The notes below the pieces were generated by a model. The model was given only the letters and a program-made list of their open reading frames with translations, did not search any database and had not been told where the DNA came from. 64,000 bases of DNA from Phycisphaerales bacterium. GTDB lineage: Bacteria > Planctomycetota > Phycisphaerae > Phycisphaerales > UBA1924. This document shows positions 33,898 to 41,960 of this stretch, piece by piece; within the stretch, counting starts at the first letter, position 1, and the number at the start of each line of letters is the position of its first letter. The stretch is from positions 186,001-250,000 of the forward strand of contig JABWBB010000001.1 in assembly GCA_013360675.1 (NCBI GenBank). The letters are read 5' to 3'. Both the position numbers and the translations under genes were made by a program.

Positions 33898-35457
33898 TCA
33901 ATACCACTGGAAGGACGGGGTCGAGAGGGCCAGGCCCAGCGCCTCGCGCTGGCGGAGCGTGGTGGGCGCGTTGGGGAGCAGGTAGTCGCGGAGGCGGTTG
34001 CGTTCGGCCGTGGGCAGTTCGCCCGCGAAGATGGTGGTGTTGATGCGGTCGGCCATGGCGTCGGCGGTGGTCGCCCCCGCGAAGAAGGCCGCGTGATCGA
34101 CCGTGACGCCGTTGATCCCGCCGTTGGTCTGGCTGCCCGCCGAGTTCATCATCGACGCGGCGAAGTTCCAGCGGGGCAGGATGAAACCGCCCCAGAAATC
34201 GACCTTGTCCGGGTAGCCGTCGGGCGTGGGCCAATAGAACTGCTGGTGCCCGGCCCCGGTCAGTTGCGTGCGGATGGCGCTGGTCGTGGCGACCTGCGCG
34301 TTCACGGCACGCAGCCCCGAGACGAACATGTGGAAGGGCCGCTTGTACTTGAGGGGCGCCTCGGCGACGACGTTGGCTTTGAGCACCTCGCGGAGCATCG
34401 CCTTGATGTCGCCGCGCGTGGCGGTGTAGACCCCGGCCACGGCGTTGATGACGGACGTGGGCGGGTTCTCGCTCAGGAACCACTTGCACATCTTGGTGGC
34501 GAGGTAGCGGGCGGTGTTGGGGTGATCGATGAGGATGTTGAGGACGTCGACCCCGTCCTGGATTCCCGCCGCCGCGCTGCGCGCGGGGATGACGTGCCCC
34601 AGCACGACCTTCTGCCCCGTGTCGTGGCGGGTCGAGTCGTAGCGGAAGGTGCCCGTGTTCGTCCCCTGGCCGCGGCCCCACATGGTCCAGCCGGTGAGGC
34701 AGCGGGCGACCTGCTCGACGTCGGTCTGGGTGTACCCGCCGTCGGCGCCCAGCGTGTGCAGTTCGAGCAGTTCGCGGGCGTAGTTCTCGTTGGCGTTGCC
34801 GGCGATCGAGCCGGTGTTGTCGAGGTAGTAGAGCATCGCCGTGCTGCGGGCCGAGGCGTTGAGCAGGTTGGGGAAGGTGTCGAGGGCGAAGGGGCGGATG
34901 ACGGTCCGGTCGTCATAGGTCTTGAGGTAGCGGTCGTCCCCCTTGGTGATGTCGATGTTGAAGTGGTCGGTCCAGAACTCGACCATGCGCTCGAAGAGCT
35001 GGCGCTTGCTCAGGATCGCCCGCAGCAGCTGCGCCTCGCTGAGCTCGCCGATCACCTGCCCCGCCTGCAGCGGGAAGAGATCGAGCGGGATCATGTTCAG
35101 GGTGGTCAGGGCCGAGAGGCGCGTGGTGAGGTTCGCGTCCTCGGGGATGGCGGCGTGATTCAGGTGATACTCGAGGTAGCCGTCGTAGCCCAGGTTCTGG
35201 GCCAGGGTCAGCTCCGCGGGCGTCAGGCCCAGCGTGATGCGACGGACCAACTTGGGCAGGAGCGCACCCGGATCGACGTCGGCGGCGACGGCGGGTGGCG
35301 CGGCGTGGGCTGATTCCTGGGTGGCCATGCTCCACAAACCGGCCAGGGCCGCCGCGGAACCGATCAAACCGCGTCGCGTCAGCCTCGGTTCGTGCGGCAC
35401 GTGCGGTTCGTGCGGCGGGGTGGCGGGGGCTTCCGCAACGACGGTGCGCTCGGCCAT
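33898..35457 (-). CDS. DUF1800 family exported protein
   Basis: 519 residues. The N-terminus has a Pro/His-rich stretch and a Tat-type signal TRRGLIGSAAALAGLWSM. The DUF1800 pattern is clear: LPKLVRRITLGLTPAELTLA, RAILSKRQLFERMVEFWTDH, then FNIDITKGDDRYLKTY and ENYARELLELHTLGADGGYT, with DVEQVARCLTGWT. AAGGAGAG lies about 10 bases before the ATG. It leads the operon DUF1800-DUF1501-dockerin protein on the minus strand. Function is unknown in the family. The very long open frame opposite is a codon-bias shadow. Confidence 0.9.
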   Translation of the reverse strand: MAERTVVAEAPATPPHEPHVPHEPRLTRRGLIGSAAALAGLWSMATQESAHAAPPAVAADVDPGALLPKLVRRITLGLTPAELTLAQNLGYDGYLEYHLNHAAIPEDANLTTRLSALTTLNMIPLDLFPLQAGQVIGELSEAQLLRAILSKRQLFERMVEFWTDHFNIDITKGDDRYLKTYDDRTVIRPFALDTFPNLLNASARSTAMLYYLDNTGSIAGNANENYARELLELHTLGADGGYTQTDVEQVARCLTGWTMWGRGQGTNTGTFRYDSTRHDTGQKVVLGHVIPARSAAAGIQDGVDVLNILIDHPNTARYLATKMCKWFLSENPPTSVINAVAGVYTATRGDIKAMLREVLKANVVAEAPLKYKRPFHMFVSGLRAVNAQVATTSAIRTQLTGAGHQQFYWPTPDGYPDKVDFWGGFILPRWNFAASMMNSAGSQTNGGINGVTVDHAAFFAGATTADAMADRINTTIFAGELPTAERNRLRDYLLPNAPTTLRQREALGLALSTPSFQWY

Positions 35458-35710
35458 GGGCGAATCTCTCCTTCACCGGGCGTGTTGAACCGGTTCGGGG
35501 ACGGCGATCGGCCGCGGGCGGAGCGCGTGCTCACACGCTGCCCGCGGTTCACCCCGGCCCAACGCACCGGGGGTGGGGGGGCTTGCGGCCAAGTTGGAAT
35601 CAGAATCAGAAAATAGCTCGGGGGGCGTGGGTACTCAGACGGCGGCGGGGGGTGCAGGCGAGCGGACCACTGCGCGGCGCACGGCGGCCAACCCGGAATG
35701 ACCGACGGCC

Positions 35711-37483
35711 CTAGCGGATGCTGGGGCCGTTGTCGTTCATGCCCGTCGGGGCGGGGTCCGTCGGGCCGGGCGCGGCCGCGGGCGCGTCGTCGGCGGCGGG
35801 CTTCGCACTCCCCTCGTCGGACGCCTTGGGCTCGTCCTTCTTTTCGGCGGGGAGTTCCCGCGGCAGGAGCGTCGGGGCGCAGGCCAGCCGGTACGCCGTG
35901 ATCGCCGAGTTCGTCGACGACTGGACCAGGTACTCCTCGATGGCCTGCTCGAACTTGTCGTTCTGCGTGTGCCAGCCGAAGGTGTATTCGCTCCGCCCGA
36001 TCTCGTCCCAGAAGAACCCGGGGACGCCCACCGCGTTGAACGAGGCGTGGTCGCTGCTCCCGTGCGAGCCGATCCGCCGCCCCGTGTCGCGGATGTTCAC
36101 GTTGAGGTAGCGACCGTCGGTCTCCGAATAGAACTGATTGTTCGTCGGGGCCGTGGCGGCGGCGAGCATCTCGACCATGTTGCTGGCGGCGGGCAGGCCC
36201 CCCTGCGTGTTGGTGCCGCCGTCGTCGACAAAGACCGCCGAGATCTTGTCGAGCGAATCCTTGTGCATCTTGACGTAGGCCCGCGAGCCGAGCAGGCCCT
36301 GCTCCTCGCCCGTCCAGTTGATGAAGCGGATCGTGCGCTTGGGCTTGGCGTTGGCGGCCATGAGGATGCGGGCGGCCTCGAGCGTCACCGCGCTGCCCGT
36401 GCCGTTATCCAGGCACCCCTGCGAGCCGGGGCCGTCCCACGAATCGAGGTGCGCCGAGATGATGACGACCTCGTCGGGCCACTCGGTGCCGCGGATCTCG
36501 GCGATGGTGTTGGCGCAGGGGATGGGACCCTCGATGAGTTCGTGCTGGAGGTTGAACTCGACCTCGACGGGCTCGCCGTCGGCCAGGCGCGAGTTGAGCG
36601 CGTCGTAGTCCGACCCGCGGATCATGACGTGCAGGTCGGGCAGCACGTCGGCGGGTTTGCGCTCGCGCCAGCGCGGTACGGAACTGGTCCAGACGCGCTC
36701 GTCGCGGCTGGTCGTGATGAACCCCGCCGCCCCCGAGAAGATGATCTTCTGCGAGACGGGCAGCTCGTCGATGCTCGTGCCCTCGGCGACCTTGTCGCGC
36801 GTGTTGACGGCCATCTCGAGCCAGCCGCGGGGCCCGCGCCGGATCCCCTGGCGGGCCGTGGACGACGGCGGGCGCAGCAGCACCCAGGCGCCGGGCAGTG
36901 TGTCTTTGATCGCCTCGTATTCCTCTTCGGTGGCGGGCTCGCGGATGACGGGCCCGCGCAACGGGCTGTCGGTCCCCTTGGTCCACGCCATGGTCGAGAA
37001 CTCGAACTCGCGCAGGGTTTCGTACTCGACCTTGGGGGCGTCGCTGTCGGCGTCGCGGCGGCGGCGTTCGACCTTGAGGAGCAGTTTGCCGGTGCTGGGC
37101 CCGCGGTTGAACTGCGTGGCCACCGTGCCCCATTCCTCGATGTGCGCGTTGGTCAGGCCCCACGCGGTGTACTGATCGCGGCACCACTCGTTCGCCGTGG
37201 CCAGCCGACGCGAGCCGGTCAGGCGCGGGCCGATCTCGTGGGTGAGGTGGCGCAGGTGCTGCATGACCTGGTTGCGGTTCTTGCCCTCGTCGAGGAGGCG
37301 GAGGATGGTTTCGTCGTCGCCCATGTCGATCGCCGGGGCGGGGGTTTCCTTCCCTTCGATGACGCTCGTCCATTGGAGGCGACCGTCGGGCCCCTTGGCG
37401 GGGATGTTGATCGTGGATTGAGCCCAGACCGGGGCGGCCAGGGCGAGCGTGGCAAGGAGCAGGGTCAGGCGAAGGCGCGGCAT
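35711..37483 (-). CDS. Secreted M28-family metallopeptidase
   Basis: 590 residues from ATG 37483; AAGGA with 7-base spacing fits this start better than the ATG two codons upstream. Signal peptide LRLTLLLATLALAAPVWAQ. A PA-type insert domain (about 150-330) precedes the zinc peptidase domain: IISAHLDSWDGPGSQGCLDN with the first His and bridging Asp, TIRFINWTGEEQGLLGSRAY with the catalytic Glu pair, AVFVDDGGTN, and SDHASFNAVGVPGFFW with the last His. All metal ligands are visible. It is probably an aminopeptidase or carboxypeptidase acting outside the cytoplasm. The C-terminal about 50 residues are a Pro/Ala tail. Confidence 0.92.
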   Translation of the reverse strand: MPRLRLTLLLATLALAAPVWAQSTINIPAKGPDGRLQWTSVIEGKETPAPAIDMGDDETILRLLDEGKNRNQVMQHLRHLTHEIGPRLTGSRRLATANEWCRDQYTAWGLTNAHIEEWGTVATQFNRGPSTGKLLLKVERRRRDADSDAPKVEYETLREFEFSTMAWTKGTDSPLRGPVIREPATEEEYEAIKDTLPGAWVLLRPPSSTARQGIRRGPRGWLEMAVNTRDKVAEGTSIDELPVSQKIIFSGAAGFITTSRDERVWTSSVPRWRERKPADVLPDLHVMIRGSDYDALNSRLADGEPVEVEFNLQHELIEGPIPCANTIAEIRGTEWPDEVVIISAHLDSWDGPGSQGCLDNGTGSAVTLEAARILMAANAKPKRTIRFINWTGEEQGLLGSRAYVKMHKDSLDKISAVFVDDGGTNTQGGLPAASNMVEMLAAATAPTNNQFYSETDGRYLNVNIRDTGRRIGSHGSSDHASFNAVGVPGFFWDEIGRSEYTFGWHTQNDKFEQAIEEYLVQSSTNSAITAYRLACAPTLLPRELPAEKKDEPKASDEGSAKPAADDAPAAAPGPTDPAPTGMNDNGPSIR

Positions 37484-37691
37484 GGGCATTTCCTTGGGGG
37501 GTGCGTGCTCAAGCCAGTGTACCGCGGGGCCTTTGGAAGCGTTACCGATCCTTGGGCGGGGCATGGAACCGGCGGCCGGGCGGCGTAAACTTGGGGCCCG
37601 GCACTGTCCGGTGGCCCGCCCCGCCGATCTGGATGGGGGAAACACCCCACGGCGGCGGGCGCCTCACACCTTCTCGATCGGAGCCAACGTC

Positions 37692-39074
37692 ATGTCCCAA
37701 GCCGCCACCAGTGACCCGCAGAACGTCGTGAAGGTTGTCGACGCGGGCCCCAGCCGCAAGAAGCTGCAGATCGAGATCCCCGCCGCCGCCGTCGCCGAGA
37801 AGTTGAAACTCTCGATGGACACGCTGGCGGTCGAGGCGGCCCTGCCCGGGTTCCGCAAGGGTCGCGTCCCCCGCCAGCTGGTCGAGAAGCGGTTCGGCTC
37901 GACCGTCCGCAAGGAAGCCAAGAACGAGCTGGTGGCCAGCGCCTACTCCAAGGCGGTCGAAGACCTGAAGCTGCAGGTGCTGGGCGACCCGACCGCGGGC
38001 AACCTGGCCGAGGTCGAACTGACCGACGGCAAGCCCTTCGCCTTCGAGGTGGAGGTCGAGGTGCTCCCCGAGTTCGAGCTGCCCAAACTCGAGGGGATCA
38101 AGGTCAAGAAGCCGGTGCTCGCGGTGACCGACGAGATCGTCGCCGAGGAGATCACCAAGATGCAGATCAATGAGGGCAGCCTCGAGAGCCGCGAGAAGGC
38201 CGAGCCGGGCGATTACCTCACCGGGCACGCGGTGATGACGGGCCCCGACGGCAAGGAGTTCTACAACCTCAAGGGCGCGGTCGTCCAGTGCCCCCTCCCC
38301 GAGAAGAAGGGCAAGGGGATGATCCTGGGGATCATCGTCGAGGATTTCTCCAAGCAGCTGGGCAGCCCCAAGGCCGGCGACACCGTCACGATCAAGTGCA
38401 AGGGCCCCGAGCAGCACGAGGTCGAAGGCCTGCGGAACGTCGACCTGACCGTCGCCTTCACGATCGACCGCGTGGACCGGATCATCCCGGCCCCCGTCGA
38501 TTCGATCCTGGGCCTCTTCGGCGTCGAGTCGGAAGAACGCCTGAAGGAGATCGTCCGCTCGCGGATGCAGCAGCGTGTCGAGATCCAGCAGCAGTCGGTG
38601 CTGCACCAGCAGATCGCCAAGTACCTGATCGACGAGACCAAGATGGAACTCCCGCCGCGCCTGACCGCGCAGCAGGCCCTGCGGACGCTCGACCGCCAGC
38701 GGATGGAGCTGATGTACCGCGGGATGGAGCCGCACCAGATCGAGGAGCGGATGGCCGAACTTCGGGCCGTTTCGGGGGCGTCGGCGGCACGCGACCTCAA
38801 GTTGACGTTCATCCTGCACAAGGCGGCCGAGACGCTCGACGTCCGCGTGGACGAGGGCGAGCTGAACGGGCGCATCGCCTCGATGGCGATGCAGCGCAAC
38901 GAGCGCCCCGAGAAGCTGCGCCAGGAACTGATCCAGACCAACCGCGTCGGGGCGGTCTTTCAGCAGATCCGCGACCACAAGACGCTCGATGCCATCCTGG
39001 CCAACGCCAGCGTGGAAGAACTCTCGGCCGAAGACTTTGACAAGGCGATGAAGGCCGAAAGCAAGAAGGCCTGA
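37692..39074 (+). CDS. tig: Trigger factor (ribosome-associated chaperone)
   Basis: 460 residues from ATG 37692, with GGAG 9 bases upstream. The ribosome-binding loop GFRKGRVPRQLVEKRFG is at about residues 55-71. The FKBP-like PPIase middle domain follows (PGDYLTGHAVMTGPDG, then DTVTIKCKGPEQHEVEG), with the helical C-terminal chaperone arms after it. Trigger factor binds nascent chains at the exit tunnel. TAAACT at 37586-37591 could be its -10, giving a leader of about 95 bases. clpP and clpX, its frequent neighbours, are not here. An intrinsic terminator follows. Confidence 0.95.
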   Translation: MSQAATSDPQNVVKVVDAGPSRKKLQIEIPAAAVAEKLKLSMDTLAVEAALPGFRKGRVPRQLVEKRFGSTVRKEAKNELVASAYSKAVEDLKLQVLGDPTAGNLAEVELTDGKPFAFEVEVEVLPEFELPKLEGIKVKKPVLAVTDEIVAEEITKMQINEGSLESREKAEPGDYLTGHAVMTGPDGKEFYNLKGAVVQCPLPEKKGKGMILGIIVEDFSKQLGSPKAGDTVTIKCKGPEQHEVEGLRNVDLTVAFTIDRVDRIIPAPVDSILGLFGVESEERLKEIVRSRMQQRVEIQQQSVLHQQIAKYLIDETKMELPPRLTAQQALRTLDRQRMELMYRGMEPHQIEERMAELRAVSGASAARDLKLTFILHKAAETLDVRVDEGELNGRIASMAMQRNERPEKLRQELIQTNRVGAVFQQIRDHKTLDAILANASVEELSAEDFDKAMKAESKKA

Positions 39075-39122
39075 TCATCGCCTTTGGGCGGGTCGATCGA
39101 ACGACGCGATTTAGCACACTGA

Positions 39123-39156
39123 CGCGGGCTCCTTCCGGGGCCCGCGTTTTCTTTCT
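39123..39156 (+). terminator. Intrinsic terminator of tig
   Basis: CGCGGGCTCC-TTCC-GGGGCCCGCG forms a 10-base stem with one G-U pair, followed by TTTTCTTTCT. It lies 48 bases after the tig stop and abuts the next gene's -10 element. Confidence 0.9.
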
Positions 39157-39161
39157 AAACT
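39156..39161 (+). promoter_or_regulatory. -10 element (leaderless) of the PH-domain gene
   Basis: TAAACT ends 6 bases before GTG 39168, directly after the tig terminator's T-run. No Shine-Dalgarno sequence. Confidence 0.5.
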
Positions 39162-39167
39162 TGCGGC

Positions 39168-39863
39168 GTGACCACACCCACCCGCTACATCGTCCACGGC
39201 ATCGATCCCGCGTCGAAGCAGCGCGTCCGCAAGATCATCGAGGCCCCGACCGCCCCCGAGGCCGAGGCCATCGCCGCCGCCATCGGCGTCGAGGTGATCG
39301 GCTCAGAGATCGACGTGGGGCCAAGCGGCAATGCCGTGCCTGCTCCGCCTGGCGCGTCCTCTGTCGACGCAACCGCCGCGCAGGACGAAGAAGTGATCTG
39401 GTCGGGCCATTCCAGCCTGTGGAGCAAGTTCTGGTGGCTTGCGGGGGCGATGGTGATCGTCGTCACCGCCTTTGGTGTTGGGATCCTTGGCGCTTTCGCG
39501 GGCGCGTGGCTGGTGATCCCGATTGGGATGCTCTTCGCGGCAGCGATCGTCGGCGGGAGTGTTCTGGTCTGCCGCTCGCAACGATACACGCTGTCGAACC
39601 AGCGCCTGCGCCTCGAGAGCGGCATCATCGCCAAGCAGGTCGAGGAACTCGAGCTCTACCGCGTGATCGATACCGCGGCGGACCAGGGCGTGATCCAGCG
39701 CCTGCTGGGCGTGGGCACGGTGGTGGTGGTGAGCAGCGACCAGCGATCGCCGCAGTTCGTGATGCCGTGGGTGCACGATCCTCGCGCCCTGAGGGAACAG
39801 ATCCGCCAGTTGGGCGAGGTCCGCCGACGTTGGCGCAAGGTGTCGGAGATCGATATCTCGTGA
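39168..39863 (+). CDS. Bacterial PH-domain (YdbS/DUF304-type) membrane protein
   Basis: 231 residues with a GTG start. The first about 70 residues are a small soluble region, then two membrane helices (about 85-130). The bPH2 domain follows: RYTLSNQRLRLESGIIAKQV, EELELYRVIDTAADQG, IQRLLGVGTVVVVSSDQ. Family members sit at the cytoplasmic face of the membrane; their task is unclear, often linked to envelope or secretion. GTG 39168 is chosen because a -10 element and terminator lie directly upstream, leaving no room for a longer protein. Confidence 0.85.
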   Translation: MTTPTRYIVHGIDPASKQRVRKIIEAPTAPEAEAIAAAIGVEVIGSEIDVGPSGNAVPAPPGASSVDATAAQDEEVIWSGHSSLWSKFWWLAGAMVIVVTAFGVGILGAFAGAWLVIPIGMLFAAAIVGGSVLVCRSQRYTLSNQRLRLESGIIAKQVEELELYRVIDTAADQGVIQRLLGVGTVVVVSSDQRSPQFVMPWVHDPRALREQIRQLGEVRRRWRKVSEIDIS

Positions 39864-39927
39864 GTAGAAGGGTGCGATAAGCGGACTGGACTGCGCGATC
39901 CACCGCGTGCTCACACAAGCAGCGCAG

Positions 39928-40248
39928 CTATGCCTCGTGTTCGGGCCACCGTCCGCCCTCGAGCGGCAGGTCGCTGGCAAAGTGCCTGGGCATGGGTTGA
40001 GCGATCGTGCCGCACGCGCGGCAGACCCGCCCGTGCTCGCCCGCCGGCTCGTCCGCCACGCTCTGCCCGCACCCCAGACACGTCGCCGGGTTCACCCGGT
40101 GCGCCAGCGAATGCACGCAGACGGCCAGGGTCGCCACGGCAACGCCGACGATCGGCCACGCGGGCATCGTTGTCAGCGAGATCAACGCCAGCGCGGTCAG
40201 CCCGATCCCCACGATCAGGGCCAGGGCACGCAATCGAAGTCGGTGCAT
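39928..40248 (-). CDS. Small membrane protein with a zinc-ribbon-like tail
   Basis: 106 residues from ATG 40248. Two hydrophobic helices (about residues 6-25 and 28-48) are followed by a treble-clef-like pattern CLGCGQ and, 14 residues later, CRACG. Four Cys in two CxxC pairs suggest zinc binding on the cytoplasmic side. Not recognised as a named family. It converges with the PH-domain gene and is divergent from the first glycosyltransferase. A longer GTG start at 40293 is possible. Confidence 0.55.
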   Translation of the reverse strand: MHRLRLRALALIVGIGLTALALISLTTMPAWPIVGVAVATLAVCVHSLAHRVNPATCLGCGQSVADEPAGEHGRVCRACGTIAQPMPRHFASDLPLEGGRWPEHEA

Positions 40249-40328
40249 GAACGTCACGGTTCGCTCCGCCAATGGTGGGCATAGCGTAGCCACCCGCCCC
40301 GCAATCGGCCCGCGTCGGATCGCCCCTT

Positions 40329-40334
40329 TATACT
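40329..40334 (+). promoter_or_regulatory. -10 element of the glycosyltransferase pair
   Basis: TATACT ends 9 bases before ATG 40344, with no Shine-Dalgarno sequence; transcription would start within a few bases of the start codon. Confidence 0.45.
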
Positions 40335-40343
40335 CATGCCCAC

Positions 40344-41960
40344 ATGCGTGTCCTGCTTGTCAACTGGTCCAACGTCTGGGAGGGGGCCTCCCGCGGCGGG
40401 GGGGTCAACGGCTACCTCCAGGGCTTGGCCCTCGAACTCGCCCGCGCCGGGCACGACGTCTGCTCGCTCAGCGGGGGGTGGGTCTACGCCCCTGGCTCGG
40501 CCCTGCAATCGGGGCCCGGCCCGTGCACGATTCGACGCCACGCCGACTGGCACAGCGTGCGGTGCTTTGAAGTCATCAACTCGCCCGTGGTCGCCCCGGG
40601 GATCTTCCAGTTCGACGACCCGCTGGGCGAGGTGGCCGCCCCCGATCTCGAGTGCGAGATCACCCGCTTCTATCACCTGCTCGAGCCCGACATCGTCCAC
40701 TTTCACAACATCGAGGGGTTCAGCGCGGGGTGCGTCGACGCGGCCCGAACGCCCAGCGCCACATGGCCCGGGGCACAGGTTCTCTTCTCGCTCCACAACT
40801 ATCACACGATCTGCCCGCAGGTCTACCTGATGCGGGGGGGGCGGGTCGCGTGCACCGATTCTGACAACGGTCACGCGTGCGCCGATTGCACCCGATCGCC
40901 CCGTGACCCGGGGGAGGAACGCCGCATCCGCGCGTCCGAATACGACAAGGGCGTGCCCGACGACGCCGCACGCGAAACGACCGAAGCCCGCGCGGGGCTG
41001 CTGGGCCTGTCGTGGGGCAAGATCAAGCGGCCTATCGAGGTTCCCCTGCCAGGCCAACCCGCCGCCACGCGCGAGGATGTCGCCGTGCGTGGGCACGCTG
41101 TGCCGCCGCCGCCCGTGGCGCTCCCGGTGCTGAATCCGAGCGACCCGTCGTGGTCGCCCCTGGAGAACAACGCGGGCGCGGACCCACGCAACTCGCGCCC
41201 GATGCACCCCTTTGGCAAGCGTCGGCGGGCGATGGTCGAGATGCTCTCGCGCTGCAGCCGCGTGATCGCCGTCTCGTCGTTCGTGCATCGCAAGTTCGAG
41301 GCGATGGGGGTGCGCCGCGAGGCGCTGCGAACCCTGCCCATCGGCACGCGCATGACCGAGATGGCCGCCGCGTCGCCCGAACTCCTGTTCGACCCGCCGC
41401 CTTTCGAGCCGCCCCGCCCGATCCGGATCGTGTTCCTCGGGTACAACAACTACTACAAAGGCTTGCCGATGTTGTGCGACGCGCTCGAGCTGCTCGATCG
41501 CGCGACCCTCGGGCGGCTGCACCTGCACGTCTTTGCGAAGGACATCGCCGCCGCAACCCCGCGCCTGGTGCGCCTCGAATCGCGCCTGGCCGCGCTCACC
41601 ACCCGCGGCGAGTACACACCCGAGCAGATCCCCGCGCTGCTCAGCGGGAAGGATCTAGGGCTGGTCCCCAGCGTCTGGTGGGACAACGGCCCGCAGACGG
41701 TGCTCGAGTTCCTCGCCTGTCGCCTGCCCGTGCTCGGGGCCGCCCTGGGCGGGATTCCCGACATGATCACACACGGCGAGAACGGCCTGCTCCATTGCGG
41801 GAACGATCGGCACGATCTGGCGACGAAACTTCGCGAGGTGGTCGCCAATCCATCGATCCTCGCCATGCTTCGCGCGAACATCAAGCCCCCGCCGACCATG
41901 GGCGAGCACGCGGCGAAGATGAGCGAGCTCTATGCCGAGTGCGTGGCGGACGGCGCGTGA
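40344..41960 (+). CDS. Glycosyltransferase family 4-type protein with a long insertion
   Basis: 538 residues. The N-terminal Rossmann half opens MRVLLVNWSNVWEGASRGGG and includes VHFHNIEGFS and LHNYHTICPQVYLMRGG, followed by a Cys cluster (ACTDSDNGHACADC). A Pro-rich insertion of roughly 110 residues (about 190-300) separates it from VIAVSSFVHRKFEAMGV. The C-terminal donor-binding half has FLGYNNYYKGLPMLCDALEL, LGLVPSVWWDNGPQTVLEFL and a GGIPDMITHGENGLL segment. It probably adds a sugar to a surface glycan or lipid carrier. The next glycosyltransferase overlaps it (GTGA), and the two share the same architecture, so they may act in sequence. Confidence 0.85.
   Translation: MRVLLVNWSNVWEGASRGGGVNGYLQGLALELARAGHDVCSLSGGWVYAPGSALQSGPGPCTIRRHADWHSVRCFEVINSPVVAPGIFQFDDPLGEVAAPDLECEITRFYHLLEPDIVHFHNIEGFSAGCVDAARTPSATWPGAQVLFSLHNYHTICPQVYLMRGGRVACTDSDNGHACADCTRSPRDPGEERRIRASEYDKGVPDDAARETTEARAGLLGLSWGKIKRPIEVPLPGQPAATREDVAVRGHAVPPPPVALPVLNPSDPSWSPLENNAGADPRNSRPMHPFGKRRRAMVEMLSRCSRVIAVSSFVHRKFEAMGVRREALRTLPIGTRMTEMAAASPELLFDPPPFEPPRPIRIVFLGYNNYYKGLPMLCDALELLDRATLGRLHLHVFAKDIAAATPRLVRLESRLAALTTRGEYTPEQIPALLSGKDLGLVPSVWWDNGPQTVLEFLACRLPVLGAALGGIPDMITHGENGLLHCGNDRHDLATKLREVVANPSILAMLRANIKPPPTMGEHAAKMSELYAECVADGA

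Noticed and set aside
31942-35313. Very long open frame on the plus strand (over 1100 codons)
   Set aside because: It lies opposite the DUF1800 and DUF1501 genes, has no recognisable domain and is dominated by Arg, Gly, Val and Glu, as expected from the complementary frame of GC-rich coding DNA.
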